A DNA stretch of 64,000 nt from an uncultured Actinomycetes bacterium (GCA_903830655.1 CAIKUQ010000048.1:16845-80844); one strand, 5' to 3'; shown: positions 20,371-31,922, counted from the stretch's first letter. Notes: a model not told the origin generated them from the letters alone. Made by a program: numbers and translations.

Positions 20371-22503
20371 CTAAGCGGCGGAGTCGACCGCGACGTGGGG
20401 GACGACTTTATCGAGCCACTTCGGCATGAACCAATTGGCCTTTCCAATGAAGTGCATGAGGGCCGGAACGAGAATGGTGCGGATGACGAAAGCGTCCAAC
20501 AGTACCGCGCCACCGAGACCCACTCCGAATTCGTCGATTACACGCAGGCCCCCTAGGGCGAAGGAAACGAAGACTGAGATCATAATCAACGCGGCGGCGG
20601 TGATAATTCGTCCGGTGTTCGCCTGACCACGTTCGATGGCCTGCTCATTGTCACCGGTGTGTAGCCACTCCTCGTGCATTCGAGAAACGAGGAAGACCTG
20701 GTAGTCCATCGAAAGTCCAAAGAGCACCGCAATCATGATCACCGGCAAGAAGGGCTCCACTGGGCCAGTACCGGCGCCGAGCAACGATGCCCCCCAGCCC
20801 CATTGGAATACGGCCACGACGATACCGAAGGCCGCGGCGGCGGCGAGCAAGTTCATGAAGGCCGCGACAATTGGGATGATGATTGAGCGGAAGGCCACCA
20901 TTAGCAGCAGAGAACCGAGCAGGACAATGACGCCAATGAATCCAGGAATCTTGGAGCTCAAGGTCGACGAGAAGTCCTCATAAATTGCTGTCGCGCCAGT
21001 GACGTTGATCTGCGTATTTGACAGGTTGACTGCCGGAATGTACTTGGTGCGAATGGCATCAATTAGGTCCGTGGTTTTTGAGTCTTGGGGACTGGACTTG
21101 GCAACGACCGCAATGATCGCCACGGAACGGTCTTGGCTCATCTGAACGGGGCTTACGGCCAAGACATCGGGCTGATTCTTCAAACTGGCGTCGAGCGACT
21201 GCATTGTCGTGAGGTCAGCGACGGTATTGATTTTGGCGACAACAGTGGTATCGCCATTAAAGCCCGCGCCAAAGCCAGTACTCAGAAGGTCATAGGCGTG
21301 GCGGGTAGTGGAAGTAGCAGGGTCGGTGCCCTGGTCCGCATTTCCCAAGTGAAGTGAGAAATAGGGAACGGTGACCAGCGCCATAATAAGAATGGCCAAG
21401 AGGGACAGAATCCGTGGGCGCCGTGCCACCGTCTGGGCCCACTTGTGCCAACCTGGAGAATCAAACTCACTAGTGGCCGTTGAGATCTGAAGGGCCTTAC
21501 GCTCACGACGGCTTAACACTCGCTGCTTTTGGAAAGCCAGCAAGGCGGGGAGCAGAGTAACGGCCGCAATCATGGTGATGAGAACGGTCAGTGAAGCCGA
21601 CACCGCCACACCATTTAGAAAGCCCAACCGCAAGACAAACATACCCAGCAGCGCAATCACTACCGTCGAACCGGCGAACATGACGGCGCGACCCGAGGTG
21701 TTCATCGCGGTCACGATGGCCTCTTCGTAGGAGGCACCCTTTTTTAGTTCTTGTCGCGTTCGTGTCACGATAAATAAGGCGTAGTCAATTCCCACACCCA
21801 AACCAATAAGCGACCCGAGGATTGGCGCAAAGTTGGCAATAGTAAGGCCGTGACTCAAGAGCACCGTTACCGCGGTGGCGATTCCAATAGCGAAAAGCGC
21901 GACACCAAGAGGCAGGAGAGCTGCGAAGAGCGATCCAAAGGCGAGTAACAAGATAATCAGGGTCGCTAAAAGCCCATACTCGGAGCTCGACGAACCTGGT
22001 TGCCCCGCTGCTTGGGCGATGGCGTTGCCGCCGAAGTCGACAGTCAAGGTCTGACTTGCGACCTTGCTGGCGAGGTGCATCACTGGAGTGACATCGTGGG
22101 GCTTAAGTAAGAAACCACTCTTAGTGAAATAGATTGTGGCGTAAGCAATGGTGCCGTCGGCGCTGATTTGGTGAGTGCCCGGTGTGAAAGGCGAGACGAC
22201 CTGGCCAATCAGGTGACTGTTACGCACGAGAGCCAAGTTCGCTTCAATAGCGGCTTGGTCTTGGGCGATGGTGGTGCCATGGGTGGCGTGGTACACGATG
22301 TGGTCAATATCGCCGCTGGTACTGGGAAATGCCTTAGAGAGCAAAGCAAGACCGCGGGTGGAGTCGCTACCGGGTAAGGAGAAGGAGTTGGAATAGGCGG
22401 CGCCAACTGACTGCGAGGCCATGTTCAAGCCAATGAACGCCACGACCCAAAGGGCCAAGACCAGCCAGCGACGGCGCACGGAGAAGCGAGCGAGAGATTT
22501 CAT
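20371..22503 (-). CDS. MMPL/RND-family transporter
   Basis: Two MMPL halves, 12 TM pattern, GIDYALFIVTRTRQEL, GLSMDYQVFLVSRMHEEW; likely start MKSLARFSVRRRWLVL. Confidence 0.92.
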   Translation of the reverse strand: MKSLARFSVRRRWLVLALWVVAFIGLNMASQSVGAAYSNSFSLPGSDSTRGLALLSKAFPSTSGDIDHIVYHATHGTTIAQDQAAIEANLALVRNSHLIGQVVSPFTPGTHQISADGTIAYATIYFTKSGFLLKPHDVTPVMHLASKVASQTLTVDFGGNAIAQAAGQPGSSSSEYGLLATLIILLLAFGSLFAALLPLGVALFAIGIATAVTVLLSHGLTIANFAPILGSLIGLGVGIDYALFIVTRTRQELKKGASYEEAIVTAMNTSGRAVMFAGSTVVIALLGMFVLRLGFLNGVAVSASLTVLITMIAAVTLLPALLAFQKQRVLSRRERKALQISTATSEFDSPGWHKWAQTVARRPRILSLLAILIMALVTVPYFSLHLGNADQGTDPATSTTRHAYDLLSTGFGAGFNGDTTVVAKINTVADLTTMQSLDASLKNQPDVLAVSPVQMSQDRSVAIIAVVAKSSPQDSKTTDLIDAIRTKYIPAVNLSNTQINVTGATAIYEDFSSTLSSKIPGFIGVIVLLGSLLLMVAFRSIIIPIVAAFMNLLAAAAAFGIVVAVFQWGWGASLLGAGTGPVEPFLPVIMIAVLFGLSMDYQVFLVSRMHEEWLHTGDNEQAIERGQANTGRIITAAALIMISVFVSFALGGLRVIDEFGVGLGGAVLLDAFVIRTILVPALMHFIGKANWFMPKWLDKVVPHVAVDSAA

Positions 22504-22647
22504 AGTGACTCCAGATAGGGGGTAGTGCCCGAAAGGCACGGTGACATTCTAAAGGGCAATCTCATAGCCACGGCGGAAAACCAAGGGTTTGCACCCGATA
22601 GATTAGAAGGACAAACCCCCACTTCATGGTGGCCCGGAGAGGAAAAA

Positions 22648-23811
22648 ATGGCCGAAGTAGAGATCGGAATCTTCAAGTCAGCGCGTCAGGCTTACGGCTT
22701 TGACGACATTGCGATTGTGCCTTCGCGCAGAACCCGCGACCCGGAAGATGTTGATATCTCTTGGCAAATTGACGCCTACAAGTTTGAACTCCCCGTCTTA
22801 GGTTCGGCAATGGATGGCGCAATCTCGCCGAAGACCGCAATTGAAATGGGTCGACTCGGCGGATTAGGTGTACTTAATCTCGAAGGCCTGTGGACTCGGT
22901 ACGAAGATCCGACTCCGCTATTCGAAGAGATTATGGAACTTGACGATGACAGGGCGACTTCACGTATGCAGCAGATGTATCTTGAACCCATCAAGCTCGA
23001 ATTAGTGGGCGAGCGCATCCGTCAAATGAAAGCAGCGGGTATTCGCACCTCCGCGGCCGTGACCCCTGCGCGCACCGAGTGGATGGCCAAGACCATACTT
23101 GACGCGGGCCTAGACATTCTTGTTATCCAGGGCACCGTTGTTTCGGCTGAGCATGTTTCACAAACCACCGAACCTCTTAATTTGAAGAAGTTCATTCGCG
23201 ACTTCGAACTCCCCGTCATCGTTGGTGGAACCGCGAGTTACCAAGCCGCACTACACCTCATGCGTACTGGCGCTGCTGGCGTGTTGGTGGGTGTTGGGCC
23301 CGGAAATGCCTGTACCTCACGCGCGGTGCTGGGCATTGGTGTTCCTCAGGCCACCGCCATCGCTGACGTTGCTGGTGCACGTATGCGGCACCTTGATGAG
23401 ACCGGTGTTTACGTCCACGTCATCGCCGATGGTGGCATGAGTAAGGGTGGCGATATCGCCAAGGCGATTGCTTGTGGCGCTGACGCGGTGATGATCGGCT
23501 CACCCCTCACCAGTGCGGTCGAAGCACCCGCCCACGGTTTCCACTGGGGCATGGCTACTTTTCACCCAACCCTCCCTCGCGGCACTCGTGTCCGCACCAA
23601 AATCCGTGGAACGCTCGAAGAGGTATTGGTTGGACCAGCGAACGAAAATGATGGTCGACTGAACCTCTTTGGCGCACTTCGTACTTCGATGGCCACCTGT
23701 GGCTATGAGACTCTCAAAGAGTTTCAGAAGGCCGAGATCATGTTGGCCCCTTCACTTCAAACTGAGGGCAAGCAATTGCAGCGCTCTCAGGGCGTGGGCA
23801 TGGGCCATTGA
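22648..23811 (+). CDS. GuaB3 family IMP dehydrogenase-related protein
   Basis: [78 protein letters not shown] 22648 after GGAGAGGAAAA. Confidence 0.92.
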   Translation: MAEVEIGIFKSARQAYGFDDIAIVPSRRTRDPEDVDISWQIDAYKFELPVLGSAMDGAISPKTAIEMGRLGGLGVLNLEGLWTRYEDPTPLFEEIMELDDDRATSRMQQMYLEPIKLELVGERIRQMKAAGIRTSAAVTPARTEWMAKTILDAGLDILVIQGTVVSAEHVSQTTEPLNLKKFIRDFELPVIVGGTASYQAALHLMRTGAAGVLVGVGPGNACTSRAVLGIGVPQATAIADVAGARMRHLDETGVYVHVIADGGMSKGGDIAKAIACGADAVMIGSPLTSAVEAPAHGFHWGMATFHPTLPRGTRVRTKIRGTLEEVLVGPANENDGRLNLFGALRTSMATCGYETLKEFQKAEIMLAPSLQTEGKQLQRSQGVGMGH

Positions 23812-25349
23812 GCTCAAGCGTCTTAGTAGTTGATTTTGGTGCCCAGTACGCGCAACTAATTGCTCGCCGTGTTCGCGAGGCGCACGTCTACTCCGAAATT
23901 GTTCCACCCACCATTACCGCCGCGCAGGTTCGCGACAAGAATCCGGGTGCCATCATCTTGTCGGGTGGGCCCAAGTCGGTCTACGAAACCCCGGCACCTT
24001 CGCTAGACCCAGCGATTTATGAATTAGGAATTCCGATTCTCGGAATTTGCTACGGCGCTCAACTCATGGCCCAGCAACTCGGTGGCGAAGTCGCCAAGAC
24101 TGGTGGCGCCGAGTACGGACGCACGGAAATGACCCGGACCGGTGACTCAGTTCTCTTTAACGGATGGGATAACGAAAAGAACTGCTGGATGAGCCACGGT
24201 GATGCCATCACCAAGGCCCCGAAGGGATTTCACGTCAGTGCGTCCACTCCCGGAGCGCCAATTGCGGTGATGGAGAACCCGGACCACAAACTCTTTGCAG
24301 TGCAGTTCCACCCCGAGGTAGCGCACTCAGAATTTGGGCAACAACTCATCGAGAATTTTCTCCACCGGCAAGCGGAACTCAAGCCGGAGTGGACCAACGA
24401 ATCGATTATTGACACGCAAGTTGCCCTGATCCGTAAGCAAGTTGGACAGGAGCGAGTTTTGTGCGCGTTGAGCGGGGGTGTCGACTCCGCCGTCGCGGCG
24501 GCGCTGGTTACGGCCGCCATCGGTACTCAATTGACCTGCGTATTCGTTGACACGGGTCTGATGCGACTCAATGAAGGCGAGCAAATTGAGGCCACGTTCA
24601 CCAAACAATTTGGTGTCGAACTTATTCACGTCAAAGCCCAAGATCGTTTCTTTGCCGCGCTGTCTGGAGTATCCGAACCAGAAGCGAAGCGCAAAATTAT
24701 CGGTGAACTCTTCATTCGCATCTTCGAAGAGGTCGCGCGTGAACTCACCGAACACGGGGATGGACCGCGATTCTTGGTTCAAGGAACTCTCTATCCCGAC
24801 GTCATTGAATCTGGCGAGGGGCATGCGGCCAACATCAAGAGTCACCACAATGTCGGGGGACTACCCGATGATCTCTCCTTTGAGCTAATCGAGCCACTGC
24901 GGGCACTCTTTAAAGATGAGGTGCGTGCCGTTGGATCACAGCTGGGCCTGCCCGACTCGATCATCTGGCGCCAACCATTCCCCGGTCCCGGACTCGGAGT
25001 TCGCATCATTGGAGAGGTCACTCCTGAAAGAGCGGAGATCTTGCGCAACGCCGATGCGGTTGTGGTGGATGAGATTAAGAAGGCTGGTTTATACCGTGAA
25101 CTCTGGCAAAGCTTTGCCGTGTTACCAGCGGTGCGTACGGTGGGGGTCATGGGAGACGGTCGCACATATGAGTATCCAATAGTCATTCGAGCGGTCACCA
25201 GTGATGACGCAATGACCGCTGACTGGGCGCGCCTGCCCTATGACCTCGTCGAGACGATTGCGAACCGCTTGATTCGTGAAGTCGATGGCGTGAACCGAGT
25301 TGCGCTGGACGTCACCTCAAAGCCACCCGGCACGATTGAGTGGGAATGA
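23808..25349 (+). CDS. guaA: GMP synthase (glutamine-hydrolysing)
   Basis: [27 protein letters not shown]-terminal [16 protein letters not shown] start. Confidence 0.98.
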   Translation: MSSSVLVVDFGAQYAQLIARRVREAHVYSEIVPPTITAAQVRDKNPGAIILSGGPKSVYETPAPSLDPAIYELGIPILGICYGAQLMAQQLGGEVAKTGGAEYGRTEMTRTGDSVLFNGWDNEKNCWMSHGDAITKAPKGFHVSASTPGAPIAVMENPDHKLFAVQFHPEVAHSEFGQQLIENFLHRQAELKPEWTNESIIDTQVALIRKQVGQERVLCALSGGVDSAVAAALVTAAIGTQLTCVFVDTGLMRLNEGEQIEATFTKQFGVELIHVKAQDRFFAALSGVSEPEAKRKIIGELFIRIFEEVARELTEHGDGPRFLVQGTLYPDVIESGEGHAANIKSHHNVGGLPDDLSFELIEPLRALFKDEVRAVGSQLGLPDSIIWRQPFPGPGLGVRIIGEVTPERAEILRNADAVVVDEIKKAGLYRELWQSFAVLPAVRTVGVMGDGRTYEYPIVIRAVTSDDAMTADWARLPYDLVETIANRLIREVDGVNRVALDVTSKPPGTIEWE

Positions 25350-27622
25350 GCCCCGCTTCATCCTTTGACGACTCACTGTGGGAAAACGCACCGCAAGGGT
25401 CAAAACTCGAAAGTGATCCGCTCTCACTGCTCGATGGACTGACCGAACCCCAACGCCAATCGGTGATCCAGCGTGGTGGACCACTACTTGTAGTCGCGGG
25501 TGCGGGGTCTGGTAAGACCAGAGTCTTGACACGCCGTATTGCGCACCTCTTGGCCACGGGTGACGCACGCCCACACGAAATCATGGCCATTACCTTTACC
25601 AATAAGGCCGCTGACGAAATGCGTCGTCGTGTCGTGGATCTAGTTGGACCCGAAGCAAACAAGATGTGGGTTTCAACATTCCACTCGGCATGCTTACGAA
25701 TGTTGCGCTCGCACGCGGACGTCTTGGGTTACGAGCGGGGCTTCACTATCTATGACGCGGGAGACGCCGAAACTGCCGTTGAGCGAATCATGAAAGAGAT
25801 GAATATCGACACCAAGCGCATCTCCCCGCGCTCGGTAGCAGCGGCAATCTCGGCGGCGAAGAACGAAATGTTGACTCCAGATGCCTACGCCGCCGGTGGG
25901 TACGGTGATGACCCCCATCGCAAACGTAACGCCCAGATCTACGGTGAGTACCAAAAGCGACTCAAATTGTCTAATGCCATGGACTTTGATGACCTCTTGC
26001 TCAACGCCGTGGCCATGTTGCGCACCGATGAAGCTGTTCTGCACTCCTACCAAGACCGCTTCAAGTACTTACTAGTTGACGAGTTCCAAGACACCAACGG
26101 CGTACAGAACGCACTCGTGATATTGCTCGCTGATCGCCACCGCAACCTGTGCGTGGTGGGGGATTCGGATCAGTCCATCTACCGCTTTCGTGCGGCGGAC
26201 GTGCGAAACATTCTCGAATTTGAAGAACGGTTTCCTGACGCTGATGTTGTCATGCTCGAACAGAACTTTCGCTCGACCCAGACGATTCTTGATGCGGCGA
26301 ATGCCGTTATCGCTAAGAACGCTTCACGTCACGCCAAGAATCTTTTTACCGATGGGCTGGAAGGTGACAAAATTCGCCTCTACCGTGCCGGTGACGAATA
26401 TGACGAAGGTCGTTGGGTGGCGAGTGAAGTAAGAAGGCTTCGTAACGAACAGTCCCTGACGTGGGGTCAGATGGCAATTTTCTATCGAACCAATGCGCAA
26501 AGTCGTGTTCTCGAGGAAGAGATGTTGCGAGCCAATGTTCCCTACAAGGTGATCTCCGGCATGCGCTTTTATGACCGCAAGGAAATTAAAAACGCCCTGG
26601 CTTACGCGCGACTCATTGTTAATCCCCGAGACGAGGCTTCGGCGCGTCGAGTGATCAATGAACCTAAACGCGGTATTGGTGATGGGGCGCAAGCAAAGAT
26701 TGGCGCCTACGCCGCGGAAAATGGGCTCTCCTTCGCCGAGGCGGTTTCTTGGGCCAAGGAAGCCGGCCTGACCGGCAAGGCTTTGACGGGGGCCCAAACC
26801 TTCGCACTCATGGTCGAAGATCTCCGCCACCTCGCGCAAGAGGCGAGTCCTCGAGAGATGATCGATCATATTGTTCGCCAATCGGGGATGGGTGATGCAC
26901 TCCGGGCGGAGAATTCGGATGAAGCGACCTCTCGCCTTGAGAACCTCGGCGAACTATCCTCCGCCGCGGCTCAGTATGAGACTTTGATGGACTTTGTTGA
27001 GCGCATGGCCCTCGTTGCCGAATCGGACCACTTAGATTCTGAGCTGGGTGCGGTGTCATTGATGACGATGCACGTAGCGAAGGGCTTGGAGTTCCCGGCG
27101 GTCATTATTACCGGTCTGGAAGAATCCATCTTTCCCCACCAGCGAGCACTCGCCGATGATGCGGAGTTAGAAGAAGAACGCCGGCTTTGTTACGTGGGGA
27201 TTACTCGCGCGATGGAAAACCTAGCCCTGACTCATGCCTGGAGTCGAACCCGATGGGGTCAACATATGGACGGAATCCCTAGTCGATTTCTCCAAGAGAT
27301 TCCGGCTGAGTTAATTAATGACATCTCAGCGACTGCCCCCTTGCGCCGATCTACATTCAGGGGGGAAGAGGGTTTCACCGGACGCGGTGGAGATTTCACA
27401 TCCGGCCGCGCATTTGGAGCGGGAACCGCTCCGCCGGCACGCTCAACGGGTGCAGAAAAACTAGATCTCTCGATTGGTGAAGAGGTCGTGCACGATCGCT
27501 ACGGTCGAGGGACAGTCGTTTCGGTCGATGGCCAGGGTGGGCACGCTCGAGCGACCGTAGATTTCATCGAACATGGCCGAAAGCAGTTGGTTTTAGCCAT
27601 GACACCGTTGCGGCGCGCATAA
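25346..27622 (+). CDS. pcrA: ATP-dependent DNA helicase PcrA/UvrD
   Basis: [47 protein letters not shown]-terminal [17 protein letters not shown] overlaps the guaA stop. Confidence 0.96.
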   Translation: MSPASSFDDSLWENAPQGSKLESDPLSLLDGLTEPQRQSVIQRGGPLLVVAGAGSGKTRVLTRRIAHLLATGDARPHEIMAITFTNKAADEMRRRVVDLVGPEANKMWVSTFHSACLRMLRSHADVLGYERGFTIYDAGDAETAVERIMKEMNIDTKRISPRSVAAAISAAKNEMLTPDAYAAGGYGDDPHRKRNAQIYGEYQKRLKLSNAMDFDDLLLNAVAMLRTDEAVLHSYQDRFKYLLVDEFQDTNGVQNALVILLADRHRNLCVVGDSDQSIYRFRAADVRNILEFEERFPDADVVMLEQNFRSTQTILDAANAVIAKNASRHAKNLFTDGLEGDKIRLYRAGDEYDEGRWVASEVRRLRNEQSLTWGQMAIFYRTNAQSRVLEEEMLRANVPYKVISGMRFYDRKEIKNALAYARLIVNPRDEASARRVINEPKRGIGDGAQAKIGAYAAENGLSFAEAVSWAKEAGLTGKALTGAQTFALMVEDLRHLAQEASPREMIDHIVRQSGMGDALRAENSDEATSRLENLGELSSAAAQYETLMDFVERMALVAESDHLDSELGAVSLMTMHVAKGLEFPAVIITGLEESIFPHQRALADDAELEEERRLCYVGITRAMENLALTHAWSRTRWGQHMDGIPSRFLQEIPAELINDISATAPLRRSTFRGEEGFTGRGGDFTSGRAFGAGTAPPARSTGAEKLDLSIGEEVVHDRYGRGTVVSVDGQGGHARATVDFIEHGRKQLVLAMTPLRRA

Positions 27623-27697
27623 GAATTTTCTTAACTCAGCCAATTCACTGAAAGTTCGGCGTTTTCCAGATTATTTGAAGTGGCAGAATAGATATTC

Positions 27698-28909
27698 ATG
27701 GAATCGCGCCGCCCTGTTTATCGACCGCCCGCCCCGCCGCCGGCGCGTCGTCATCGCCGCAGGGTCTACATACGCCGCCGCATCCTGGTTGGACTGGTGC
27801 TGGGATTTTTTGTCTTTCTCTTGTACTTAGGTGTCTCTCTCGGATTCGCCCTCACAAACCAGGGGCTCGGCGCCTCCTACAGTGCGCGTGCGGCTGAGTG
27901 GGGACGCACTAATGGCCTGGGCTGGGCCGTCACTTGGGTGGAGACCGAGTGGTACAAGCTAAACCCCGCCCCGAAGGGTGGTAAGCCACAGTCCAACGCA
28001 TTCAAAACCAACCCCGACCGCATCAAGATCCCCAAGGGTGTCGTACACACACCTTGGCCTAAGCGCGTGGTCTCTCCCGCGGGCACCTGGCTACCGGGCG
28101 AGGGTGTTTGGCACCCCGTCGGGCGAGTGACCACTAGAGGTGTTCCGGCAGTCTTTGTTACTCACGTGCGAGTCGACAAGATTCACACCAGTCAAGTTGC
28201 GGGTATTGCGTGGATGGATTCCACCTTGCTCCGGGCACAGCTGTATTCGGGCTCATTCATCCCCGGGCCACTTCCCGGCGGCAAGAAGTTTCAATATTCA
28301 GCGCCGATCTCTCCTGCAGATTCCAAGACCATGGTCGCCGCCTTTAACGCCGGGTTCCGAATTCAAGACGGCAATGGCGGCTACTTCACACAGGGCATCA
28401 CTGTAAAGCCCTTACGCAAGGGAGCCGCGTCAATTGTTGTTTACAGAAACGGCGTGATGACCGTGGGAATGTGGGGACGTGACGTGTACATGACGAACCA
28501 AGTCGTCTCCGTTCGTCAAAACCTAGATCTGATTGTTGATCATTCGAAGGCCGTTGCGGGTCTGGATGCAGCCAACTCACTGAAGTGGGGCAAGGTGCTC
28601 GGGGGGTCTTACAACGTGTGGCGGTCAGGAATTGGTGTCACCAGCACCGGAGCCTACGTCTACGTCGGTGGTCCCGCTCTTTCAATCACCTCACTCGCCA
28701 ATCTCTTAGTACTGGCAGGTGCCGTACGGGGCATGGAGCTTGATATCAACACCGACTGGGTTCAGTACGCCTACTACCAGGGCGCCGCGGGTAAGGCTAT
28801 TAATGGAGGCAATGGCACGAACCTATTGACCCAAATGTCGTACTCGCCGTCGCGATTCTTTTCGACGTGGATGAACCGAGACTTCTACGTAATGCAGCTC
28901 GTTAAGTAG
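27698..28909 (+). CDS. Membrane-anchored phosphodiester glycosidase (NAGPA) domain protein
   Basis: Pro/Arg-rich N-terminus + TM; AAFNAGFRIQDGNGGYFTQG, AGAVRGMELDINTDWVQYAYY. Confidence 0.78.
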   Translation: MESRRPVYRPPAPPPARRHRRRVYIRRRILVGLVLGFFVFLLYLGVSLGFALTNQGLGASYSARAAEWGRTNGLGWAVTWVETEWYKLNPAPKGGKPQSNAFKTNPDRIKIPKGVVHTPWPKRVVSPAGTWLPGEGVWHPVGRVTTRGVPAVFVTHVRVDKIHTSQVAGIAWMDSTLLRAQLYSGSFIPGPLPGGKKFQYSAPISPADSKTMVAAFNAGFRIQDGNGGYFTQGITVKPLRKGAASIVVYRNGVMTVGMWGRDVYMTNQVVSVRQNLDLIVDHSKAVAGLDAANSLKWGKVLGGSYNVWRSGIGVTSTGAYVYVGGPALSITSLANLLVLAGAVRGMELDINTDWVQYAYYQGAAGKAINGGNGTNLLTQMSYSPSRFFSTWMNRDFYVMQLVK

Positions 28910-29680
28910 TTACGTGCGATCCATTACGGCGCGCCACAGGCTGTTGGGCAGGTGGCGCAAGATAAAGAAGACGTAACGAAGAATTGGTGGGGACCAGATG
29001 ATGGTCGAATCGTTGGCAATGCCACGCATGACGTAATCGGCAACCTCGTTAGGACCGGTTGTAAAGGGCGCTTCTTTTAGTCCAGCGATCATTTTGGTCC
29101 GGACGTAGCCGGGACGGAGAATCTGCATTTTGACGCCGGTGCCTTCGAGCCCTTGGCTAAATCCAAAGGCGAAGCGGTCCAGTCCAGCTTTAGCGGCACC
29201 GTAGTTATACATCGTGCGGCGTACTCGAACCGAGGCCACTGAGCTAATGACCAAGATGCGCCCATGTCCTTGGGCCACCATCAATTTACGAAGTTGCGCT
29301 AATGCGGTGACGGGCCAGGCGTAATTAACCGCGGCCATTCGCCACGTTGCTTCAGGATCGTTTTCATCCTCTTCTTGCTTACCCAATAGCCCAACCGCAA
29401 TGATGACCAAGTCAACGGGTTCACCGGCTGCGGCGAAGGCCTCGTCGATGGTCTTGGCGGCGTTTTCGGGTTGTTCCGCGTCGAACAGGACGGTCGATAC
29501 CGTGGTAGCTCCGTAGTCTTTTGCTTCGTCGCCCGCTGCATCCAAGGCCTTCTGACTTCGCCCTGCGAGCACGACGTTTGAGGTTCGTGCAGCGCACAAC
29601 TTGCGAGTGATAGCACGAGCGATGTCGGAACTTCCACCAAGTACAACGACGTTCTGGGGTTGGCCGAATGCGTTTTCCAT
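28910..29680 (-). CDS. dprE2: Decaprenylphospho-beta-D-erythro-pentofuranosid-2-ulose 2-reductase (DprE2-like SDR)
   Basis: VVLGGSSDIARAITRKL, SDR YGAAKAGLD; adjacent to dprE1. Confidence 0.9.
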   Translation of the reverse strand: MENAFGQPQNVVVLGGSSDIARAITRKLCAARTSNVVLAGRSQKALDAAGDEAKDYGATTVSTVLFDAEQPENAAKTIDEAFAAAGEPVDLVIIAVGLLGKQEEDENDPEATWRMAAVNYAWPVTALAQLRKLMVAQGHGRILVISSVASVRVRRTMYNYGAAKAGLDRFAFGFSQGLEGTGVKMQILRPGYVRTKMIAGLKEAPFTTGPNEVADYVMRGIANDSTIIWSPPILRYVFFILRHLPNSLWRAVMDRT

Positions 29681-29682
29681 AA

Positions 29683-31017
29683 TTATTCTCCTACTAGGCG
29701 AAGTCGACGTGCGAGATCACTCGTCAACTTGTGTTCTGGATCAATGCGGTTTTTTAAGGTGCGGAATTCACCTAAACGGGGGTACATCACTTGAGCCTTC
29801 TCGGGGCTTAGTCGAGAGTCCTTCGCGAAGTACAAACGCCCGCCGGCGGCCACCACCATATCGTCGAGCTCATCGAGAATTCCCGGCAGTCGCGGCGATC
29901 CGATTGGCAGGTCCAAAGCCAGGGTCCAGCCCGGAATTGGAAATGACAGGGGTGAGGCGTTCCCTGCACCAAATCGTTTCAGCACAGCCAAGAAGCTCGC
30001 CACCCCAGACTCGGAGAGTCGTTTGATGGCGTTGACGACAGTTTCAGAATGGTCATCACTCACGGCAAACTGATACTGCAAGAAACCACGCTTACCGTAC
30101 ATGCGGTTCCAGTTGCTCACCCCATCAAGTGGGTGGAAGAAGGTGGAAAGTGATTGCACCTCTTTTTCGCGATGCTGAGGGGCTACGCGAAACCAGGCTT
30201 CATTAAAGAGTCGAACACTCGCGCGGTTAAGTAGACCACTCGGCGGCATAAAGGGGACCGAGATTTTTGGTGGTTGTGGGCCAACCAGGGTGGGCTTGGT
30301 GACTTGATCCACTCCCGCGTGGTCACCACGGGTAAGAATCGCCCGACCCATGTTTTTGCCTTTAGTCATGCAATCAACCCACGCCACGGAATAGCGATAG
30401 TTGGCGTCACCTTCGAACATGGCGGTCATCACCCCTTCGAGGTTGGAGTACCGATCGGTGTCGACAAGGACCGAATCGGTGGTGATTGGAGTCATCTGAA
30501 TAGTGGCTTCGGTAATAACACCAGTGAGTCCCATAGCGCCCACAGTTCCCCAGAACAGTTCCGGTTGTGAGTTAGGGGAGATGGTGTGAGCACCGGTTGG
30601 AGTCACCAGACGCATCGAGAGAACATGATTGGCGAAGGAGCCATCAACGTGGTGGTTCTTGCCGTGCACGTCTGCGGCAATCGCCCCACCAATTGTTATC
30701 TGGCGGGTTCCCGCAGTTACGGGAACGAACCAGCCCAAGGGAATGGAGAGTTGCAAGAGTTCGTCAATCGACGCGCCGGCACCCACGGTGACTACGCCCT
30801 CGTCGCTTATTCGACCAATTTCGCAGAGCCCTCGGTTGTTGAGCACGACGCCACCGCTTACTTGCGCGGGGTCACCGTAGCTCCGCCCCAAACCTCGAGC
30901 GATGGTGTGAGTAGTTTTGCTGAGCTGATCGAGAACTTGAGCTTCGTCGTATACCGTTCTCAGTTCACAGTTTCCAGGTGCCGTGAGGCCCCATCCGTAC
31001 AGCAACTCGCGACTCAT
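29683..31017 (-). CDS. dprE1: Decaprenylphosphoryl-beta-D-ribose oxidase (DprE1-like)
   Basis: LYGWGLTAPGNCELRTV, ARGLGRSYGDPAQVSGGVVLN, GGRLYFAKDSRL; ATG at 31017 overlaps ubiA stop (ATGA). Confidence 0.93.
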   Translation of the reverse strand: MSRELLYGWGLTAPGNCELRTVYDEAQVLDQLSKTTHTIARGLGRSYGDPAQVSGGVVLNNRGLCEIGRISDEGVVTVGAGASIDELLQLSIPLGWFVPVTAGTRQITIGGAIAADVHGKNHHVDGSFANHVLSMRLVTPTGAHTISPNSQPELFWGTVGAMGLTGVITEATIQMTPITTDSVLVDTDRYSNLEGVMTAMFEGDANYRYSVAWVDCMTKGKNMGRAILTRGDHAGVDQVTKPTLVGPQPPKISVPFMPPSGLLNRASVRLFNEAWFRVAPQHREKEVQSLSTFFHPLDGVSNWNRMYGKRGFLQYQFAVSDDHSETVVNAIKRLSESGVASFLAVLKRFGAGNASPLSFPIPGWTLALDLPIGSPRLPGILDELDDMVVAAGGRLYFAKDSRLSPEKAQVMYPRLGEFRTLKNRIDPEHKLTSDLARRLRLVGE

Positions 31018-31922
31018 GCGTAAATACCAATGGCCAGGAGGCCGGCCCACAAGACAATAAGGACTTGGACAACACGGTCGTGCAAGATTAAATCTTCAGG
31101 AGCCGCGCCATCGCCGGCGTCAGCCGAGCGCATGATGAAGAGCATTGCGAGAACAACCATGACCACCGAAAGCCGAATCGGCACCTGGTGGTGGAGCTTG
31201 TTCGAGAGTCCCGTGTGCGAGGTGTCGAACGCCCATAAGCAATATCCGGTGACAACTACGGTGGCGCTCATTGTCAGAGCCGAGTTCAGAAACCCCTGGG
31301 TATATTCCTTCAGGACTTTGCGAGTTGAACCTGCGCCAACTTTCTTTAATTCACTTGAGCGTTTTCCAATGACCAAGAACAGCGCACCAAAGGAGATCAC
31401 CACAAGGAACCAGGTGGATACGTAGATATGGGACGCAACGGCGCCGCCGTACGCGCGCAAGAAAAAGCCCGCTGCCACTAACGCCAGTTCAATCACCGCT
31501 ACGGACTTGAGGAAGTAGACGTACGCGAGAGTCTCGATGACGTAAATAGCGAGCACGGCGTACAGTGCGCCAGGACTGGGAATAAGAGCGGGAAGAGAGA
31601 AGCCGCACAAGGCTAGGACGATTGAAGCGAAGACCGCTATCTGAGGCGAAAGATCGCCGTTGGCGATGGCGCGGAATTTCTTAGTGGGGTGCTTGCGGTC
31701 ACTTTCAACGTCCTTGAGGTCGTTTAGGAGATACATCGATGAGGCCACCAGCGAGAAGGAAATGATGGCCAAGAGGGTGTGGATGAATACGGAACGGTGA
31801 AAGAAGGTCCCGGCGGCTACTGGAGCGACCACTAAGAGGCCATTTTTCACCCATTGATGGACTCGCATGCCCGAAATAAGGGCGCGTAGTGGGGGGCGGT
31901 GCCTGGGGGCAGTACTTGTCAC
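31014..31922 (-). CDS. Decaprenyl-phosphate phosphoribosyltransferase (UbiA family)
   Basis: RVHQWVKNGLLVVAP, YLLNDLKDVESDRKHPTKKFRAIANGDLS; operon with dprE1/E2. Confidence 0.9.
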   Translation of the reverse strand: MTSTAPRHRPPLRALISGMRVHQWVKNGLLVVAPVAAGTFFHRSVFIHTLLAIISFSLVASSMYLLNDLKDVESDRKHPTKKFRAIANGDLSPQIAVFASIVLALCGFSLPALIPSPGALYAVLAIYVIETLAYVYFLKSVAVIELALVAAGFFLRAYGGAVASHIYVSTWFLVVISFGALFLVIGKRSSELKKVGAGSTRKVLKEYTQGFLNSALTMSATVVVTGYCLWAFDTSHTGLSNKLHHQVPIRLSVVMVVLAMLFIMRSADAGDGAAPEDLILHDRVVQVLIVLWAGLLAIGIYA

